NCBI GenBank assembly: GCA_002409745.1
Contig: DHOU01000041.1
Coordinates: 6,982-70,981 of the forward strand
From: Bacteroidales bacterium UBA5382
Lineage (GTDB): Bacteria; Bacteroidota; Bacteroidia; Bacteroidales; Dysgonomonadaceae
DNA length: 64,000 nt
Reading direction: 5' to 3'
Below, in pieces: positions 1-9,738 of the stretch; position 1 is the stretch's first letter, and each line of letters starts with the position of its first letter. Position numbers and translations under genes: made by a program. The notes below the pieces were generated by a model. The model was not told where the DNA came from, did no database searches, and worked only from the letters and a program-made list of their open reading frames with translations.

Positions 1-1
1 G

Positions 2-610
2 CGAAGCGCCTTCTACAGTCCACCCACGACCATGATAAACTTGCAAACCGGACAAATCTCGCCGTTCGATACGTACTTCAAACACTATGGCGACCTTTTC
101 GGAATCGACTGGCGGTTATTGACTTCCATGGCGTATTACGAATCGTCGTTCGATCCGCTGGCCGAGGCATGGACCGGCGCCGGAGGATTGATGGGTTTGA
201 TGCCGTCGACGGCCGAAACGGTTGGTGTATCTATCAGTCATCTATTCGATCCGGAGCAGAATATCCGTGGCGGTACACGCTATCTGAAACGGCTTCTCGA
301 CACTTTTTCGTCGGTAAAAGATCCTTCCGAAAGATTGAAATTGGCGCTCGCCGCATACAACGGCGGCATCGGGCATGTTTCCGATGCACGGGCGCTCGCC
401 CAAAAGTACCAAGCCGACAAAAACGTTTGGAGCGGAAACGTGGAGAGATACCTGCAACTGAAACGCTTACAACTTTACTACGAAGATCCGGTATGCCAGT
501 TCGGTTACTTTCGTTCCGACGAAACCGTCAATTATGTGAAGAATGTCATGGCGCAATGGCAAAGCTATAAAGAGAAAACGGATGATTCCGCGCCAAGAAT
601 AAAAAAATAA
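2..610 (+). CDS. MltF-like membrane-bound lytic transglycosylase, C-terminal part
   Basis: The frame is open from the left edge of the window, so this is the 3' part of a longer gene. The visible part is a soluble lytic transglycosylase (SLT) domain: the segment YYESSFDPLAEAW holds the expected catalytic Glu, followed by GLMGLMPSTAETVGV and the AAYNGGIGHV motif typical of goose-lysozyme-like transglycosylases. Such enzymes cleave peptidoglycan glycan strands with formation of 1,6-anhydro-muropeptides. In MltF proteins an N-terminal periplasmic solute-binding domain precedes this module; that part would lie outside the window. An ATG at 32 is available as an internal start, but residues before it still read as family-like sequence, so I treat it as internal. 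Confidence 0.85.
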   Translation, partial: RSAFYSPPTTMINLQTGQISPFDTYFKHYGDLFGIDWRLLTSMAYYESSFDPLAEAWTGAGGLMGLMPSTAETVGVSISHLFDPEQNIRGGTRYLKRLLDTFSSVKDPSERLKLALAAYNGGIGHVSDARALAQKYQADKNVWSGNVERYLQLKRLQLYYEDPVCQFGYFRSDETVNYVKNVMAQWQSYKEKTDDSAPRIKK

Positions 611-611
611 C

Positions 612-619
612 TATCTTTG
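612..619 (+). promoter_or_regulatory. Bacteroidetes -7 promoter element (TATCTTTG)
   Basis: Exact match to the Bacteroidetes TAnnTTTG -7 consensus, directly after the transglycosylase stop and about 60 bases before the GNAT start. It suggests the GNAT gene has its own transcript with a 5' leader of roughly 50 bases. Confidence 0.55.
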
Positions 620-679
620 TGTTCTTATTCCTTTTAAAGGAAATGCGAATAGAAAATCAAATCGAAAACTAAGGAAAAG

Positions 680-1810
680 ATGTCAGTTACTATTAGTAAA
701 ATAAATGATAAAGAATCGCTGAGAAAATTCGTCCACTTCGGTATTGATCTTTATGAGGGAAATGAATATTATGTTCCGCCTCTCATTTACGATGAATTAG
801 CGACGTTAAACAGGGCGAAGAATCCGGCTTTCGATCATTGTGAGGCAACCTATTTTCTCGCTTACCGCGATAATGAAATCGTGGGGCGTATCGCCGTTAT
901 GATTAATTACAAAGCCAACGAACGATGGAATCACAAACAGGCCCGTTTCGGCTTTGTCGATTTTATCGACGACGTGGAAGTGGTGGACGCCCTCTTTGGC
1001 GCCGCGGAGAGTTGGGCCCGTTTCAGGGGCATGGAAAAAATACTGGGCCCGATGGGATTCACCGATCTGGATCACGAAGGAATGTTGGTGGAAGGCTTTG
1101 ATCAGATGGGAACCATGGCAACCATCTATAATTATCCCTATTACGTGGATCACATGTACCGGATGGGCTATATAAAAGATCAGGACTGGGTGGAGTTTTT
1201 GATAACGATCCCCCGGGAACTGCCCGACCGTTTCCTGCGCGCTTCGGAAATCGTCAAAAGACGTTCCGGCGTGGAAGTGAAGCACTTCGCCAGGAAAGAC
1301 GATGTGTATCCCTATGCAAAAGACATCTTTCGATTAATCAACAAAGCATATAAAGAGATTTACGGATATGTGGAACTGACCGAACGGCAAATTGACTATT
1401 ATGTGGACATGTATATCCCCATGCTTCGTCTCGACTTTCTGACAGTCGTCATCCGGCAGGAAGATAACAAACTGATAGGAGTGGGTATCGGACTGCCGAG
1501 CATGTCGACAGCCTTGCAAAAATCAAGGGGCCGTTTTATGCCTACCGGATGGTACCACCTCTACAAGGCGTTGAAAGGGAAAGACAATAAAGTTCTTGAT
1601 TTGCTTTTGGTCGCCGTTGATCCCGAATATCAAGGGAAAGGAATAACGGCCTTGTTATTCAATGAGTTTATTCCCGCCGCCATCCGTTTAGGATTTGAAT
1701 ACGCCGAAAGTAATGTGGAACTGGAAACGAACCATAAAGTGCATTCGATGTGGGACGACCTGGAAGCGAAACAGACTAAAAGACGCCGGGCGTTTATAAA
1801 AGAGTTGTAA
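680..1810 (+). CDS. GNAT-family N-acetyltransferase-like protein
   Basis: A 376-residue cytoplasmic protein. The C-terminal part carries a GNAT acetyl-CoA site: residues around 310-325 read LLLVAVDPEYQGKGITALL, which is motif A (Q/RxxGxG/A). The N-terminal half contains DNEIVGRIAVMIN, reminiscent of a second degenerate GNAT fold, and length is about twice a single GNAT domain. The substrate cannot be told. It lies alone between its own -7 element and a repeat-rich spacer. Proteins of this architecture are common in Bacteroidales and usually annotated only as GNAT or hypothetical. Confidence 0.7.
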   Translation: MSVTISKINDKESLRKFVHFGIDLYEGNEYYVPPLIYDELATLNRAKNPAFDHCEATYFLAYRDNEIVGRIAVMINYKANERWNHKQARFGFVDFIDDVEVVDALFGAAESWARFRGMEKILGPMGFTDLDHEGMLVEGFDQMGTMATIYNYPYYVDHMYRMGYIKDQDWVEFLITIPRELPDRFLRASEIVKRRSGVEVKHFARKDDVYPYAKDIFRLINKAYKEIYGYVELTERQIDYYVDMYIPMLRLDFLTVVIRQEDNKLIGVGIGLPSMSTALQKSRGRFMPTGWYHLYKALKGKDNKVLDLLLVAVDPEYQGKGITALLFNEFIPAAIRLGFEYAESNVELETNHKVHSMWDDLEAKQTKRRRAFIKEL

Positions 1811-1828
1811 GACGAAAGACAATTTGTA

Positions 1829-1987
1829 ATTACTAATTACTAATTACAAATGACAAATTACGAATGATAAATGAAAGGCTGAACGCCAAAAGACCGGAGA
1901 ATAAAGACATTAGACTTTAGACATTAGACCGGTGACCGGTGACTGAAGACCGGTGACTGAAGACCGGAGAACCGGTGACCGGAAACC
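1829..1987. repeat. Low-complexity intergenic repeats
   Basis: The spacer before parE holds three kinds of short direct repeats. The first is AATTACT units (about 1829-1850). The second is TTAGACATTAGAC-type units (about 1905-1929). The third is a block built from GACCGGTGACTGAA units and truncated forms of it (1927-1987). No open frame or RNA fold is evident. The GACCGGTGAC block ends just before the GTG start of parE. Confidence 0.7.
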
Positions 1988-2002
1988 AAATAAGGAGTAA
2001 GA

Positions 2003-3862
2003 GTGAGCGAATTAGAAAATATAATACAATCAACAAGTAACTATCAGGAAGATAATATCGTCACTCTGGAATGGCAAGAGCATATCCGCCGCCGTCCCGG
2101 AATGTATATCGGAAAGTTGGGCGACGGCTCTTCTTCCGACGACGGTATATATGTTCTTTTAAAAGAGGTGTTGGACAACTCGATCGATGAGTATATGATG
2201 GGCTTCGGAAGAACCATTGAAGTCGTCATCGAGGGGGAAACCGTACGGGTGCGCGACCATGGTCGCGGCGTACCTTTGGGAAAGGTTATCGACGTATGTT
2301 CCAAGATGAACACCGGCGCGAAATACGATTCGAAAGCGTTTAAAAAATCGGTCGGATTGAATGGCGTGGGTATTAAAGCGGTTAACGCATTGTCGTCGCA
2401 CTTTTTTATGCAAAGCGTACGCGAAGGACAAGCCAAAGGCGTGGAGTTTCATCAAGGCATCTTGTCACAAGAGAACCCCATCACTCCTTCTGAAGAAGGA
2501 AACGGCACGTTGGTGGAGTTTGTTCCTGATGCCGGTATCTTCGGCCCGTATCATTACCGAGAAGAGCATATCGCCCCGTTGCTCAAAAACTATGTTTTCT
2601 TAAATACGGGTTTGACCATCCTCTTTAACGGACAGAAATTTTATTCGAAAAACGGATTGGTCGACTTACTCAATGAGAATCTCACTTCCGACCTGCTCTA
2701 TCCTATCATCCACCTTGCCGGTGAAGATATAGAAGTCGCGATTACGCACACCAATCAATATGGCGAAGAATATTACTCGTTTGTAAACGGGCAGCACACC
2801 ACGCAAGGGGGGACGCACCTGACGGCCTTCCGCGAAGCGACAGCCCGTATCATCAAAGAGTACTACAACCGGAATTTCGAATATTCCGACATCCGCAACG
2901 GCATGGTGGCATGCATCAGTATTAAAGTGGAAGAGCCGGTATTCGAGTCGCAAACAAAAACGAAGCTGGGCTCGAAAGAGATGTCGCCGAACGGCATTTC
3001 GGTCAGCAAGTATATTAACGATTTCCTGAAGAAGGAACTCGATAATTACCTGCACAAGAGTACCGAAACTTCCGACATCTTGCAAAAGAAAATCCTCGAC
3101 TCGGAAAAAGAGCGTAAAGCGATTGCCGGCGTTACCAAACTGGCGCGCGAAAGGGCAAAGAAAGCCAATCTGCATAACAAAAAACTGCGTGACTGCCGCA
3201 TCCATTACAACGATTCGAAAGGCGACAACCGCGACGATACCTGCATCTTCATCACCGAGGGTGACTCGGCCAGCGGTTCCATCACGAAAAGCCGTGATCC
3301 GAATCTGCAAGCTGTTTTCAGCCTTCGAGGCAAGCCGCTCAATTCGTTCGGGTTGACGAAGAAAATAGTGTATGAGAATGAAGAGTTCAATCTGTTGCAG
3401 GCGGCGTTGAATATCGAGGAGGGCATGGACGGGCTGCGTTACAATAAAGTGATTATCGCAACCGATGCCGATACCGACGGCATGCACATCCGTTTGCTGC
3501 TCATCACCTTCTTCCTTCAGTTCTTCCCCGATTTGATTAAAAAAAACCACGTTTATATTTTGCAAACGCCTCTTTTTAGGGTGCGGAACAAAAAGAAAAC
3601 GCTCTATTGTTATACCGAAGAAGACCGCCTTTCGGCCATGAAAGAGTTGGGTCCCAATCCGGAGATAACGCGTTTTAAAGGGCTTGGAGAGATCTCGCCC
3701 GATGAATTCCGCCATTTTATCGGCAAAGATATACGGCTCGACAAAGTAAGTATGCGTAAAGAAGACTTACTGAAAGAATTGCTGGAATTTTATATGGGAA
3801 AGAATACCCCGGAACGCCAAAATTTCATTATCGACAATCTGGTCGTGGAAGAAAGCGCCTGA
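2003..3862 (+). CDS. parE: DNA topoisomerase IV subunit B (type IIA, GyrB/ParE family)
   Basis: ATPase and TOPRIM subunit of a type IIA topoisomerase; with ParC it decatenates daughter chromosomes. Visible motifs: the GHKL ATPase (RRRPGMYIG, then DNSIDE with the metal-binding Asn, DHGRGVP, and [14 protein letters not shown]), the transducer region, and TOPRIM with TEGDSASGS and the acidic DADTDG (near residue 495). At 619 residues it has the usual ParE length and lacks the GyrB-specific C-terminal insert. The GTG start at 2003 is chosen because AAGGAG lies 6 bases upstream and the family N-terminus begins there. A second GyrB paralogue elsewhere in the genome would be expected. coaD follows after 42 bases. 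Confidence 0.9.
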   Translation: MSELENIIQSTSNYQEDNIVTLEWQEHIRRRPGMYIGKLGDGSSSDDGIYVLLKEVLDNSIDEYMMGFGRTIEVVIEGETVRVRDHGRGVPLGKVIDVCSKMNTGAKYDSKAFKKSVGLNGVGIKAVNALSSHFFMQSVREGQAKGVEFHQGILSQENPITPSEEGNGTLVEFVPDAGIFGPYHYREEHIAPLLKNYVFLNTGLTILFNGQKFYSKNGLVDLLNENLTSDLLYPIIHLAGEDIEVAITHTNQYGEEYYSFVNGQHTTQGGTHLTAFREATARIIKEYYNRNFEYSDIRNGMVACISIKVEEPVFESQTKTKLGSKEMSPNGISVSKYINDFLKKELDNYLHKSTETSDILQKKILDSEKERKAIAGVTKLARERAKKANLHNKKLRDCRIHYNDSKGDNRDDTCIFITEGDSASGSITKSRDPNLQAVFSLRGKPLNSFGLTKKIVYENEEFNLLQAALNIEEGMDGLRYNKVIIATDADTDGMHIRLLLITFFLQFFPDLIKKNHVYILQTPLFRVRNKKKTLYCYTEEDRLSAMKELGPNPEITRFKGLGEISPDEFRHFIGKDIRLDKVSMRKEDLLKELLEFYMGKNTPERQNFIIDNLVVEESA

Positions 3863-3904
3863 GGTCAAGAACCGCGTCCCATTCATTCTTATTAGAATAT
3901 AGAT

Positions 3905-4411
3905 ATGCCTACATACTCTTCTGTACAACGGCCCCGCATCGCCCTTTTCCCGGGAACTTTCGATCCTTTTACGATCGGACACGAATCCTTGATCCGTCGG
4001 GGATTGCAGTTTCTCGATAAAATCATTATCGCGGTGGGGACGAACGAGGCCAAAAAAAATTATTTCCCGTTACATCAACGAGTGGAGATGATCAGAGATT
4101 ATTATAAAGATGAAAACCGGGTGCGCGTCGAAAGCTATCATTCGCTGACCATCGATTTTGCCCGCGAAGTGAATGCTTCTTTTATCCTTCGGGGCATCCG
4201 TTCGGTGAATGATTTCGAATATGAAAAAACCATTGCCGATATGAATCGATCATTGTCCGGAATCGAAACGCTGTTATTATTTACAGAGCCTGCACTCACG
4301 CATATCAGTTCGACGCAAGTGAGGGAGTTGCTGCGATACGGGCACGACGTTTCGGGATTCGTCCCGAAAGGAATGAAAATTTACGATATAAAAAATGAAA
4401 ATGATCAATAA
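3905..4411 (+). CDS. coaD: Pantetheine-phosphate adenylyltransferase
   Basis: Fourth step of coenzyme A synthesis: transfers AMP from ATP to 4'-phosphopantetheine, giving dephospho-CoA. The nucleotidyltransferase motif [16 protein letters not shown] with the T/HxGH signature is at residues 16-31, [12 protein letters not shown] is the second conserved motif, and [12 protein letters not shown] stands in place of the ISSTxxR motif. Length 168 residues, as expected for bacterial CoaD. It overlaps the next gene by 17 bases, so coaD and the S41 protease are probably co-transcribed and translationally coupled. Confidence 0.93.
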   Translation: MPTYSSVQRPRIALFPGTFDPFTIGHESLIRRGLQFLDKIIIAVGTNEAKKNYFPLHQRVEMIRDYYKDENRVRVESYHSLTIDFAREVNASFILRGIRSVNDFEYEKTIADMNRSLSGIETLLLFTEPALTHISSTQVRELLRYGHDVSGFVPKGMKIYDIKNENDQ

Positions 4412-6020
4412 AAGACTACTTATTCTGGCCGCCGGTTTCCTGCTTGTGTGGGGAAACACCCTGGCACAGTTCCGCCCCAGCGCCGAAGGCATCAAGCTCG
4501 AACGCTCGCTTCAACTCATCAATAATCTATATGTAGACGATGTGGATTCGAAGAAAATCACCGAAGCGGCCCTCAGGGCGATGCTCAAAGAATTAGATCC
4601 GCATTCGTCGTATCTCAACGAAGAGGAAGTACGCGCCATGAACGAGCCGCTGCAAGGCAACTTCGACGGCATCGGCATCGCCTTTAATATGCTTACCGAC
4701 ACCCTCTACGTGATGGAAGTGGTTGCGGGAGGCCCTTCGCAGAAAGTAGGCATCCAATCGGGCGATAAAATCCTGTATGTAAACGACACGCTGATTGCCG
4801 GTGTGAAAATGAACAATCAGGAAGTAATTAAAAAATTACGCGGGCCGAAGGGTACGACCGTCAATGTGAAAGTACAGCGCCGGGGAGTGGATAATTTATT
4901 GGAATTTAAAATAGTCCGAGATAAAATTCCTATTTACAGCATCGACGCGACTTATATGGTAAATAACGAGATAGGTTATATCCGGCTGAGTCGCTTCGGG
5001 GTAACCTCGGTGGAGGAATTTCTTAAAGCCGAAGACGAACTGAAAGCGAAAGGGATGAAAAAACTCATTCTCGACCTTACCGGCAACGGAGGGGGCATTT
5101 TACAAACGGCCAGTGATATTGCCGATGAGTTTTTAGGGAATGAAAAACTCATTGTGTACACCGAAGGAAAAAACCAGCCCCGTTTTACCATGAATGCCAC
5201 TTCGCGTGGAAAATTCGAAAACGGGGACTTGATCATTTTGGTGAATGAAGGCTCGGCTTCGGCCAGCGAAATTGTAGCGGGCGCTATTCAAGATTGGGAC
5301 CGGGGGATCATCGTGGGGCGCCGGACTTTCGGCAAGGGCCTCGTTCAACGACAGCTTCCCCTACCCGACGGAACCATGATACGCCTCACCGTAGCCAAAT
5401 ACTACACCCCTACGGGCCGAAGCATCCAGAAGCCTTATGAAGAAGGGCATATCGATGAATATAACAACGACTTTCTCAATCGCTATGAACACGGAGAGAT
5501 GTTCGATGCCGATAGTATACAGTTCCCGGACTCGTTGAAATACACGACCCTGACAACCAAGCGCACCGTTTACGGTGGTGGCGGAATCATGCCCGATTAT
5601 TTTGTACCGGTCGACACCACTTCGGGCTCACGCCTTCATGTCGAGATGAATGCCAAAGGGATCTTTAACCGGCTGGCCATCGCCGAGGTCGACAACAACC
5701 GTAACGCGTTACTCAAATCGTTCCCCGATGTAGATGCTTTTAAAGCAGGTTATCAAATTACGCCTGCCATGGTAGAAAAAATCAAGCTGATGGCGGCGGA
5801 AGAAAAAATCAAATGGGACGAAACGGAGTATCAACGTTCGGAAAAGTTAATGCTCTTGCAACTGAAAGCATTGATCGCCCACAATCTCTACGACACTTCG
5901 GCTTTTTACAAAATTATGAACGATGATAACGATATCTTCCGGGCAGGACTCGAGATTCTTTCCGATCCCGATCGCTACAACGGCCTGTTGAACGGTATCG
6001 GTAGCAATGTAAACCGATAA
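4395..6020 (+). CDS. S41-family carboxy-terminal processing protease
   Basis: A 541-residue exported serine protease of the CtpA/Tsp family. A signal peptide is visible ([18 protein letters not shown]), then an N-terminal helical region, a PDZ domain (about residues 85-165, with [19 protein letters not shown]) and the S41 catalytic core. [17 protein letters not shown] holds the nucleophilic Ser, and [10 protein letters not shown] holds the general-base Lys. The C-terminal extension (about 150 residues) is usual in Bacteroidetes homologues. It acts in the periplasm on C-termini of envelope proteins. Start chosen at 4395; an ATG two codons later is also possible. It overlaps coaD and is followed after 6 bases by the polyphosphate kinase. 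Confidence 0.9.
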   Translation: MKMINKRLLILAAGFLLVWGNTLAQFRPSAEGIKLERSLQLINNLYVDDVDSKKITEAALRAMLKELDPHSSYLNEEEVRAMNEPLQGNFDGIGIAFNMLTDTLYVMEVVAGGPSQKVGIQSGDKILYVNDTLIAGVKMNNQEVIKKLRGPKGTTVNVKVQRRGVDNLLEFKIVRDKIPIYSIDATYMVNNEIGYIRLSRFGVTSVEEFLKAEDELKAKGMKKLILDLTGNGGGILQTASDIADEFLGNEKLIVYTEGKNQPRFTMNATSRGKFENGDLIILVNEGSASASEIVAGAIQDWDRGIIVGRRTFGKGLVQRQLPLPDGTMIRLTVAKYYTPTGRSIQKPYEEGHIDEYNNDFLNRYEHGEMFDADSIQFPDSLKYTTLTTKRTVYGGGGIMPDYFVPVDTTSGSRLHVEMNAKGIFNRLAIAEVDNNRNALLKSFPDVDAFKAGYQITPAMVEKIKLMAAEEKIKWDETEYQRSEKLMLLQLKALIAHNLYDTSAFYKIMNDDNDIFRAGLEILSDPDRYNGLLNGIGSNVNR

Positions 6021-6026
6021 TGCCTT

Positions 6027-6899
6027 ATGAATTTTGATTACAACCGTTTCCGTATTGAACAAGGCGCGAAGGTAACCCTCAAGAATTTCGCAACGTGCGA
6101 AACGGGAGGGTATACCAAAGAATCGGCCAAAGACGAAATTCAAAACAATATCCGCGAGTTAAAAAAATATCAGGAGATATTTTATGCCGCCGACAAACAT
6201 TCCATGCTGATTATCTTACAGGCTCCCGACGCTGCGGGAAAAGACGGAGTGATCCGGCATGTGATGTCGGGCATCAACCCGCAGGGTTGTCGGGTGCATA
6301 GCTTTAAAACGCCCACCAAGAACGAATTGGAGCATGATTATATGTGGCGCCATTATCTTGCGCTTCCGCAGCGCGGAATGATCGAGATATTCAATCGATC
6401 GCATTACGAGAATGTATTGGCGACGAAAGTCAATCCGTCTTGGATCATGAACGAGCGGATCCCCGGATTGCATTCGATAGAGAAGCTGGACAAAGAATTC
6501 TGGGAAAACCGTTACCGGGACATCAATGCCATCGAACGGCATTGGGCGGAAAATGGGATGGTAATTGTCAAGTTTTTCCTGCATTTATCGAAAGACGAAC
6601 AAAAGGAACGTTTTCTGGCTCGCCTCGATGAACCGGACAAGAACTGGAAGTTCAGTTCCGCCGATATACAGGCCCGGGCACAATGGGACGATTATCAGCG
6701 TGCATACGAAGAGATGTTGGAGAAAACCTCCAGGCCTTATGCTCCCTGGTATGTCATTCCCGCCGACAAGAAATTTTTCACCCGGGTGGCGGTGGGAGAT
6801 ATTATCATCGAACATTTCAAAAAACTCGACTTACGATTTCCTCCCGCCGAATCACCGGAAATGCTCGCCGAAGCGCGTCGTCGCCTTATGAACGAATAA
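6027..6899 (+). CDS. Polyphosphate kinase 2 family protein
   Basis: PPK2 family: uses polyphosphate to phosphorylate nucleoside mono- or diphosphates, or the reverse. At 290 residues it is a single-domain PPK2. The P-loop-like Walker A LQAPDAAGKDGVIRHVM is at about residues 65-81, the lid-region FNRSHYENVL and the Walker B-like VKFFLHLSKDEQ follow, and YAPWYVIPADKKFFTR is the conserved C-terminal block. Subclass (AMP, ADP or both) cannot be read with certainty from sequence alone. It sits 6 bases after the S41 protease, at the end of the parE-coaD-protease gene string, and converges on the LuxR-type regulator. Confidence 0.88.
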   Translation: MNFDYNRFRIEQGAKVTLKNFATCETGGYTKESAKDEIQNNIRELKKYQEIFYAADKHSMLIILQAPDAAGKDGVIRHVMSGINPQGCRVHSFKTPTKNELEHDYMWRHYLALPQRGMIEIFNRSHYENVLATKVNPSWIMNERIPGLHSIEKLDKEFWENRYRDINAIERHWAENGMVIVKFFLHLSKDEQKERFLARLDEPDKNWKFSSADIQARAQWDDYQRAYEEMLEKTSRPYAPWYVIPADKKFFTRVAVGDIIIEHFKKLDLRFPPAESPEMLAEARRRLMNE

Positions 6900-6903
6900 G
6901 ATT

Positions 6904-7530
6904 TCAGAATTTCAAATCTTCTATCGAAACAATCTTTTTCGATATGGCGTAAATCGTCAACCCCGAAAGGCTCTTAATGCCTGTTTTCACCGCAATATTC
7001 TTCCGGTGTGTCGTCACCGTATGGATACTGATATTCAGCGTATCGGCAATCTCTTTGTTGGAATTACCGTTAACAAGTTTGATAAGCACATCTATTTCGC
7101 GGTCGGTCAAATTATCGTCATCGGGGAAAATATTATTATCCGACAGCGCCCTCTCTTCAATTTTCTCTATCTCTTCCAATATCTGCTGAACCGAGTCATA
7201 GATCGAAAAATAGGCATCCATCAGATGGAAAAGTTTCTTCTTCATCACCCCGAAGTCAATGCCGATAATCGCCAAATGGGGATGCGACCGGCGGAGCTTT
7301 TTAATATCCTTTTCCCTATTGACGAATTGCATGGGATTGGCGATCAGTATATCTACCGGATGAGAATTCAACATTTCCAAAAAATCATCCAACGTTTCGA
7401 TCCTCGTAACAAAACAGTCCAATTCAGATTGATAAAGAATATGACGCAACCCTTCGCAAATAATTTGCGAGGATTCCATAATAATAATATTTATTTTATT
7501 CTTATGCTTAAGCATGCTTTTCTTTTTCAA
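6904..7530 (-). CDS. LuxR/NarL-type response regulator with degenerate receiver
   Basis: A 208-residue regulator. The C-terminal helix-turn-helix is clear (LTDREIDVLIKLVNGNSNKEIADTLNISIHTVTTHRKNI, about residues 142-180). The N-terminal part has the receiver layout (INIIIMESSQIICEGLRHIL) but the expected phospho-acceptor Asp is not there: the strand reads DILIANPMQF. It is therefore likely not controlled by standard phosphotransfer. It is encoded downstream of, and overlaps by 23 bases, the hemerythrin-domain gene, so the two are co-expressed. I infer that the hemerythrin protein and the regulator work in one oxygen, NO or iron response, but the sequence does not prove a target. Confidence 0.82.
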   Translation of the reverse strand: MKKKSMLKHKNKINIIIMESSQIICEGLRHILYQSELDCFVTRIETLDDFLEMLNSHPVDILIANPMQFVNREKDIKKLRRSHPHLAIIGIDFGVMKKKLFHLMDAYFSIYDSVQQILEEIEKIEERALSDNNIFPDDDNLTDREIDVLIKLVNGNSNKEIADTLNISIHTVTTHRKNIAVKTGIKSLSGLTIYAISKKIVSIEDLKF

Positions 7531-8218
7531 TACTTTGTCCTAAAGGAATCAATATAGTCTCTTCAATAAGAGAATGGATAAACAAATCGTACTCCAATTC
7601 GAAGAGCTCCAAAAAGAGTTTCCTGCGCACGATCAAATCCCCCTCTATACTGATATATTTCATCAAAAGATTTTTTAAATCCTTCAATTTTAATTCAATG
7701 TCCGTATGGTGATCGCTATACTCTTTAGCCGAATAAAACTCGGTCTCAGGATCCTTATCTCCCTGAAGCAATTTGATAAAGTAGGGAAACGCCACATTAT
7801 CTTCATAATCGAAATGTTCCAGTACTTCGCTAAAATACTCATCAAAAAAATTCTCCAGCAGCACCAACTCTGTTTCCGGATGGTTTTCTTGCAGATAATG
7901 AATATACGTGCTTATTTGAGGATACGTATAAAACTGATAATATTGATGACTATTCTTAAGAAATCGAATGATTTGCAGAATATCTTGTTCGGGGAAAATC
8001 GTTACTTTTTTCGGCCGGAACCCGTTGTAAAGATTCGCAACCGTAATAAACAACTCTACGCCGATCTGATTTTCGTCACACATCTGGCTTACCGTCAAGT
8101 CGCCCACTTTGAAATCGATCTCAAAATGCTGCATCATCAGTAATAATGCCGAATTCTCTTCGATAAGATGCGTCATTTTACTGTTCGGATTCACTTTCGT
8201 CTTTTGGAAATAGTACAT
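7508..8218 (-). CDS. Hemerythrin-domain (ScdA/YtfE-like) protein
   Basis: A 236-residue cytoplasmic protein. The N-terminal part (THLIEENSALLLMMQHFEIDFKVGDLTVSQMCDE) resembles the N-terminal helical domain of RIC iron-sulfur repair proteins, which normally carries a CC pair; only one Cys is seen. Hemerythrin-type ligands follow: EHFDYEDNVAFPYF, SDHHTDIE and a C-terminal EEtilIP segment, consistent with a di-iron site. Start taken at the ATG at 8218; the longer upstream frame is a run of hydrophobic residues from AT-rich DNA without an ATG between. Downstream is the overlapping LuxR-type regulator. Possible role in response to nitric oxide or oxygen damage of Fe-S clusters (inference). Confidence 0.75.
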   Translation of the reverse strand: MYYFQKTKVNPNSKMTHLIEENSALLLMMQHFEIDFKVGDLTVSQMCDENQIGVELFITVANLYNGFRPKKVTIFPEQDILQIIRFLKNSHQYYQFYTYPQISTYIHYLQENHPETELVLLENFFDEYFSEVLEHFDYEDNVAFPYFIKLLQGDKDPETEFYSAKEYSDHHTDIELKLKDLKNLLMKYISIEGDLIVRRKLFLELFELEYDLFIHSLIEETILIPLGQSIEKEKHA

Positions 8219-8352
8219 AATCGGACATTTTTGTTGTAAAAGTAGTAAAAATAGAACAAAGAACAAGACAAAAAAACAAGACAAAAGATGGAAGACGGAA
8301 AAAATACCGATTATCCTTCATAATTCATAATTCATAATTCTCAACTTATGCT

Positions 8353-8360
8353 TATTTTTG
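8353..8360 (+). promoter_or_regulatory. Bacteroidetes -7 promoter element (TATTTTTG)
   Basis: Match to TAnnTTTG located 36 bases before the nitroreductase ATG, giving a plausible 30-base leader. Just upstream (8317-8341) are three copies of CATAATT, a low-complexity stretch similar in kind to the spacer before parE. Confidence 0.5.
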
Positions 8361-8395
8361 CAACAAATGTCTTTCAATAGAATAAACTGATTAAA

Positions 8396-8941
8396 ATGAA
8401 CGATTTTCATAACCTACTTCTTCAACGCAGAAGCATCCGCAAGTTTACCGATCAACTGCTCACGCCCGAGCAGACACAGTCGATTTTGCAGGCCGCACTA
8501 CTCTCCCCGACTTCTAAAAACAAGCATTCCTGGGAGTTTGTCGTCGTAGAAGATAAAGAACGTCTGAACGCTCTCTCGAAATGTAAACCTTCATCCGCGG
8601 CACTCATTGCCGATGCAGCTTTGGCGGTAGTTGTTCTCGGTAATCCGCTCGACAGCAGGGTGTGGATCGAAGATGCGTCTATTGCCGCCATCAACATGCA
8701 ATTGCAAGCGGAAGACTTGGGACTGGGAAGCTGCTGGGTACAAGTACGTGACCGCTATTTTTCCGAGACTTGTACATCGGGAGAATACCTGAGTGTATTG
8801 CTCGAACTGCCCATGCCTCTCGAAGTCTTATGCATTATTGCTTTCGGGCATAAGGATAAAAAACGTCCTCACAACGACATCGAGAAGTTACGGTGGGAAA
8901 AGGTTCACATCGAACAATACCGCCTACCGGAAATAGAATGA
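8396..8941 (+). CDS. Nitroreductase-family flavoprotein
   Basis: A 181-residue FMN-binding NAD(P)H oxidoreductase of the nitroreductase superfamily. The N-terminal RRSIRKFTDQLLTPEQ motif binds FMN phosphate, SPTSKNKHSWEFVVVED is the next conserved block, and GLGSCWVQVRD near residue 110 is the third. Physiological substrate unknown. It begins a three-gene string with the DUF2520 gene (ATGA overlap) and kdsC (4-base overlap). Confidence 0.85.
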   Translation: MNDFHNLLLQRRSIRKFTDQLLTPEQTQSILQAALLSPTSKNKHSWEFVVVEDKERLNALSKCKPSSAALIADAALAVVVLGNPLDSRVWIEDASIAAINMQLQAEDLGLGSCWVQVRDRYFSETCTSGEYLSVLLELPMPLEVLCIIAFGHKDKKRPHNDIEKLRWEKVHIEQYRLPEIE

Positions 8942-9738
8942 ACCGTACGGCTAAATTTAAAAAAAAGATCATGGGTCAAAAAGTGGTATTTATCGGGTCA
9001 GGCAATCTGGCTACTCAATTGGGCAAAGCACTCTATACAGCCGGAAACGAAATTGTGCAGGTATTCAGTCGAAACATCGACCATGCCCGCCAACTCGCCC
9101 GCCAACTTGAGTCGTCTGCGATAGACGACATCCGGCAGATCGAACTTTCGGCAGACTGCTATATCTTCGCCCTTAAGGATGATGCTTTACCGGCCATCGC
9201 CGCACAAATGCCCACGACTGATGGCGTATGGATACACACGGCCGGCAGCTTGCCTGTCTCTGTCCTTTCGGAATATAAAGAGGATGTAGGCGTCCTTTAT
9301 CCCTTACAGACCTTTAGTAAATCGCGGAATGTAAGCTTTTCAGACATTCCGATATTCATTGAAGCAAACAATAGCGCGACACAGCAATTAATAGAATCGT
9401 TGGCTCGGAGCATTTCAGAAGAAGTGCACATCCTTTCGGGGGAAAAAAGAAAATATCTACATCTCGCTGCTGTATTCGCTTGTAATTTCACGAATCATTT
9501 TTACACCCTTGCCGAAGAAATCCTCCAAAAAGAGCATATTCCTTTCGACGTACTCAAACCGCTTATTCGCGAAACGGCCGATAAAGTGATGGAGCGATCT
9601 CCCCGCGAAGCCCAAACAGGGCCGGCGGTTCGTTTTGACGAAAAAGTCATGCAGCGCCAAGTACAATTACTGTCCAACGATACGCTGCGAAAACTATATT
9701 GGATGGTAAGTAATAGTATACACGATCACAGTCTATGA
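8938..9738 (+). CDS. Rossmann-like and DUF2520 domain protein
   Basis: A 266-residue protein. The N-terminal NAD(P)-binding Rossmann fold reads [17 protein letters not shown] (GxGxxA type), like ProC or F420-reductases. The C-terminal helical domain (DUF2520) includes [25 protein letters not shown]. Function not established for this family. Start set at 8938 because ATGA overlaps the nitroreductase stop, a coupling arrangement; an alternative ATG at 8971 (MGQKVVFIG) would be the minimal family start. The gene overlaps kdsC by 4 bases. The reported catalytic role remains unknown, so I give no enzyme name. Confidence 0.82.
   Translation: MNRTAKFKKKIMGQKVVFIGSGNLATQLGKALYTAGNEIVQVFSRNIDHARQLARQLESSAIDDIRQIELSADCYIFALKDDALPAIAAQMPTTDGVWIHTAGSLPVSVLSEYKEDVGVLYPLQTFSKSRNVSFSDIPIFIEANNSATQQLIESLARSISEEVHILSGEKRKYLHLAAVFACNFTNHFYTLAEEILQKEHIPFDVLKPLIRETADKVMERSPREAQTGPAVRFDEKVMQRQVQLLSNDTLRKLYWMVSNSIHDHSL

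Noticed and set aside
2666..3715. Long antisense frame (349 codons) opposite parE
   Set aside because: Shadow of the well-supported parE gene; no start signal or family pattern. The same holds for the antisense frames of 403 codons opposite the methylase-helicase and others.
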